A stretch of DNA of 7,408 nucleotides, from NCBI GenBank assembly GCA_002353885.1, contig DEKO01000210.1:507-7914 (forward strand), given 5' to 3'. This DNA comes from Porphyromonadaceae bacterium UBA2720. GTDB lineage: Bacteria; Bacteroidota; Bacteroidia; Bacteroidales; Muribaculaceae. Each line of letters begins with the position of its first letter. The stretch's first letter is position 1. Below the pieces are notes generated by a model that was not told the DNA's origin, did not search any database, and saw only the letters and a list, made by a program, of their open reading frames with translations. Position numbers and translations under genes: made by a program. Positions 5,541 through 7,408 of the stretch are shown here, in pieces.

Positions 5541-7408
5541 ATGGCTAAGATTGAATTGAAACAAACTCCCGATTACGGCATGATGCGATTTGCTGCCGCC
5601 GTGCCCCGTGTTAATGTGGCTGATGTACAGTACAATACCGATCAAATTATCGAGCAGGTGCGGCGCGCCATCGAGGCACATGCTCAGCTCGTGGTGTTGC
5701 CCGAAATGTGCGTTACGGGATACACATGTGCCGACCTCCTGGGTACTGAATTGCTGCTTGATGCTGCTCAAGAAGCTGTGGCGACCATCGCTCAGACATT
5801 CAAGGACGATGATATCGTCATTATCTTGGGGGCACCACTGCGCCAGCAGAGCAGACTTTATAATTGTGCTGTGGTGATGCAACATGGCATGATGTGGGCT
5901 GTGCCCAAAACCTATTTGCCCAACTACAAAGAGTTTTATGAGAAACGTTGGTTTACAGCGGCTTCGGCTGATCTGCGTGATGCTACCATCCACATTGCAG
6001 GGATGGCGGTGCCCTTCGGCACCGATCTGCTCTTCGATATGGGCAAGGCATGCATTGCCATCGAGATTTGCGAAGACTTGTGGGTCCCCATCGCACCATC
6101 ATCACTGGCCGCAGTCAATGGTGCTAATGTCCTGGTCAACCTCTCGGCCAGCAATGAGTTGGTTACCAAACACGACTATCTTATCGACCTCATCCGACAT
6201 CAGAGCAACCATTGCATCGCTGCCTATGTCTATGCTTCAGCAGGTTTCGGCGAGTCGACAACCGACCTGGTCTTTGCCGGCAACTGCGTGATTGCTGAAA
6301 ACGGCTCGATTATGCGTCAAGGTGAGCGATTCATGACCGAACCCCAGATGGTAGTTGCTGATATTGACATCGAATCACTTGACAATGAGCGTCGCATCAA
6401 CGGCAGTTTTGCTGATTGCCGTCAGCGCAACCTCAGGCCATATCGTCACGTTGAACTATGCTTTACGGGGTTGGACTATGAACAGTTGCCCCTCGAGCGC
6501 GACATGCGGCGACTTCCGTTCGTACCCGATGAGGTCTCACGACGCGATACGCGTTGTGAGGAGATTGTCAACATTCAGACCGAGGCGCTCATGCGGCGGC
6601 TGCGGCATACGGGTTGCAAAGCGCTGGTCGTAGGCATATCGGGAGGCTTAGACAGCACATTGGCACTGATGATTGCTGTCAAAGCATTTGACCGATTGGG
6701 GATGGACCGTAAAGGCATCTATGGCATCACCATGCCTGGATTTGGCACAACAGGTCGCACGTTGACCAATGCGCTGGAATTGATGAAGGCGCTCGACATC
6801 ACAGTCAAAGAGATACCTATCGCCGAAGCTGTGGCCAAGCACTTGGCCGACATCGAGCATGACATGGCAACGCATGACACCACCTACGAGAACGCTCAGG
6901 CTCGCGAGCGTACACAAATTCTCATGGACTTTGCCAACAAGATGGGTGGCATGGTGCTTGGCACTGGCGACCTCTCAGAGCTGGCATTGGGCTGGGCTAC
7001 TTACAACGGCGACCACATGTCGATGTATAATGTCAATGGCAGCATACCCAAAACATTGGCTAAGCACCTGGTGATGTGGTTCGCGTCCCAGATTGAGACC
7101 ACCAACCCCAATTCACTCACCATCCACGAGACTCTGCTCGATGTGTTGCACACACCCATCAGCCCAGAGCTCACACCAGCTGACGACAAGGGACAGATCA
7201 AGCAGAAGACCGAAGACATCATAGGCCCCTATGAGTTGCATGACTACTTCCTCTACAACATGCTGCGTCACGGCTATTCGCCCGACAAGATTTATTTTCT
7301 GGCACGTTGCACTTTCAGTGACACCTATGACGATGAAACCATCTTGAAGTGGCTGCGAGTCTTCTGTCGACGTTTCTTCAGCCAGCAGTTCAAACGCTCA
7401 TGTCTGCC
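5541..7408 (+). CDS. nadE: Glutamine-dependent NAD+ synthetase (NadE), 3' end outside window
   Basis: This enzyme converts deamido-NAD to NAD using ATP and ammonia released from glutamine, the last step of NAD synthesis, in the cytoplasm. The frame is open for 622 codons to the window edge; full-length relatives have roughly 640-680 residues, so only the tail is missing. The N-terminal amidase (nitrilase fold, about 15-290) has the Glu-Lys-Cys triad at E55 (LPEMCVTGYTC), K123 (VPKTYLPNY) and C177 (IEICEDLW), close to the M. tuberculosis positions. The C-terminal synthetase domain (about 330 on) has the ATP PP-loop SGGLDST (367-373), then TYENAQARERTQILMDFAN and GTGDLSELALGWATYNGDHMS. The start gives DYGMMRFAAAVP, which resembles the usual family N-terminus, and leaves a short leader behind the -7 box. 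It is separated from upstream genes by a terminator. I see no frameshift. Confidence 0.96.
   Translation, partial: MAKIELKQTPDYGMMRFAAAVPRVNVADVQYNTDQIIEQVRRAIEAHAQLVVLPEMCVTGYTCADLLGTELLLDAAQEAVATIAQTFKDDDIVIILGAPLRQQSRLYNCAVVMQHGMMWAVPKTYLPNYKEFYEKRWFTAASADLRDATIHIAGMAVPFGTDLLFDMGKACIAIEICEDLWVPIAPSSLAAVNGANVLVNLSASNELVTKHDYLIDLIRHQSNHCIAAYVYASAGFGESTTDLVFAGNCVIAENGSIMRQGERFMTEPQMVVADIDIESLDNERRINGSFADCRQRNLRPYRHVELCFTGLDYEQLPLERDMRRLPFVPDEVSRRDTRCEEIVNIQTEALMRRLRHTGCKALVVGISGGLDSTLALMIAVKAFDRLGMDRKGIYGITMPGFGTTGRTLTNALELMKALDITVKEIPIAEAVAKHLADIEHDMATHDTTYENAQARERTQILMDFANKMGGMVLGTGDLSELALGWATYNGDHMSMYNVNGSIPKTLAKHLVMWFASQIETTNPNSLTIHETLLDVLHTPISPELTPADDKGQIKQKTEDIIGPYELHDYFLYNMLRHGYSPDKIYFLARCTFSDTYDDETILKWLRVFCRRFFSQQFKRSCL

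Noticed and set aside
5523..5993. Minus-strand ORF of 156 aa opposite the start of nadE
   Set aside because: It is antisense to the conserved amidase domain, His/Ser-rich as expected for a shadow frame, and has no supporting signals.

Overview
The window looks like a Bacteroidota (Bacteroidales) chromosome segment with moderate GC. The evidence is the Bacteroidota-style promoters (TTTG or TTG, 19-20 bp, then TAnnTTTG) ahead of the transcription units, the lack of clear Shine-Dalgarno sites, the Bacteroidota variant of UvrA, and exported PepSY-like and YtxH/holin-type small proteins common in this phylum. I cannot place it below order; a Muribaculaceae- or Prevotella-like genome would fit.

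Layout, left to right. The first bases hold the right part of a rho-independent terminator for a gene outside the window. It converges on uvrA, which lies on the minus strand (29-2797) and encodes a complete 922-residue excinuclease subunit A. A 228-bp divergent intergenic region carries a promoter for uvrA and one for a rightward operon. That operon encodes two tandem YtxH-family membrane proteins, a two-helix membrane protein of the PF07332 (YqjE/holin III) type, and a small basic protein overlapping it by 11 bp. The order resembles the enterobacterial yqjD-yqjE-yqjK envelope/stress operon. A 49-nt near-perfect inverted repeat separates the YtxH pair from the other two genes.

Next comes a second rightward unit with its own promoter: an ECF sigma factor with no anti-sigma gene beside it, followed 33 bp later by a secreted PepSY-like protein and closed by a perfect hairpin terminator. 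Finally, a third promoter drives nadE, a glutamine-dependent NAD+ synthetase with an intact nitrilase-type amidase triad. It runs off the right edge, probably lacking only its last few tens of residues.

The genes fall into housekeeping (uvrA DNA repair, nadE NAD synthesis) and likely envelope or stress adaptation (the YtxH operon and the sigma/PepSY pair). I see no mobile element, CRISPR array, tRNA or rRNA. Nothing here is clearly an unknown system. The items most worth a second look are the yqjDEK-like operon with its internal hairpin, the orphan sigma factor paired with an exported PepSY-like protein, the hairpin that contains the sigma promoter's -33 element, and the missing CxxC pair in UvrA.
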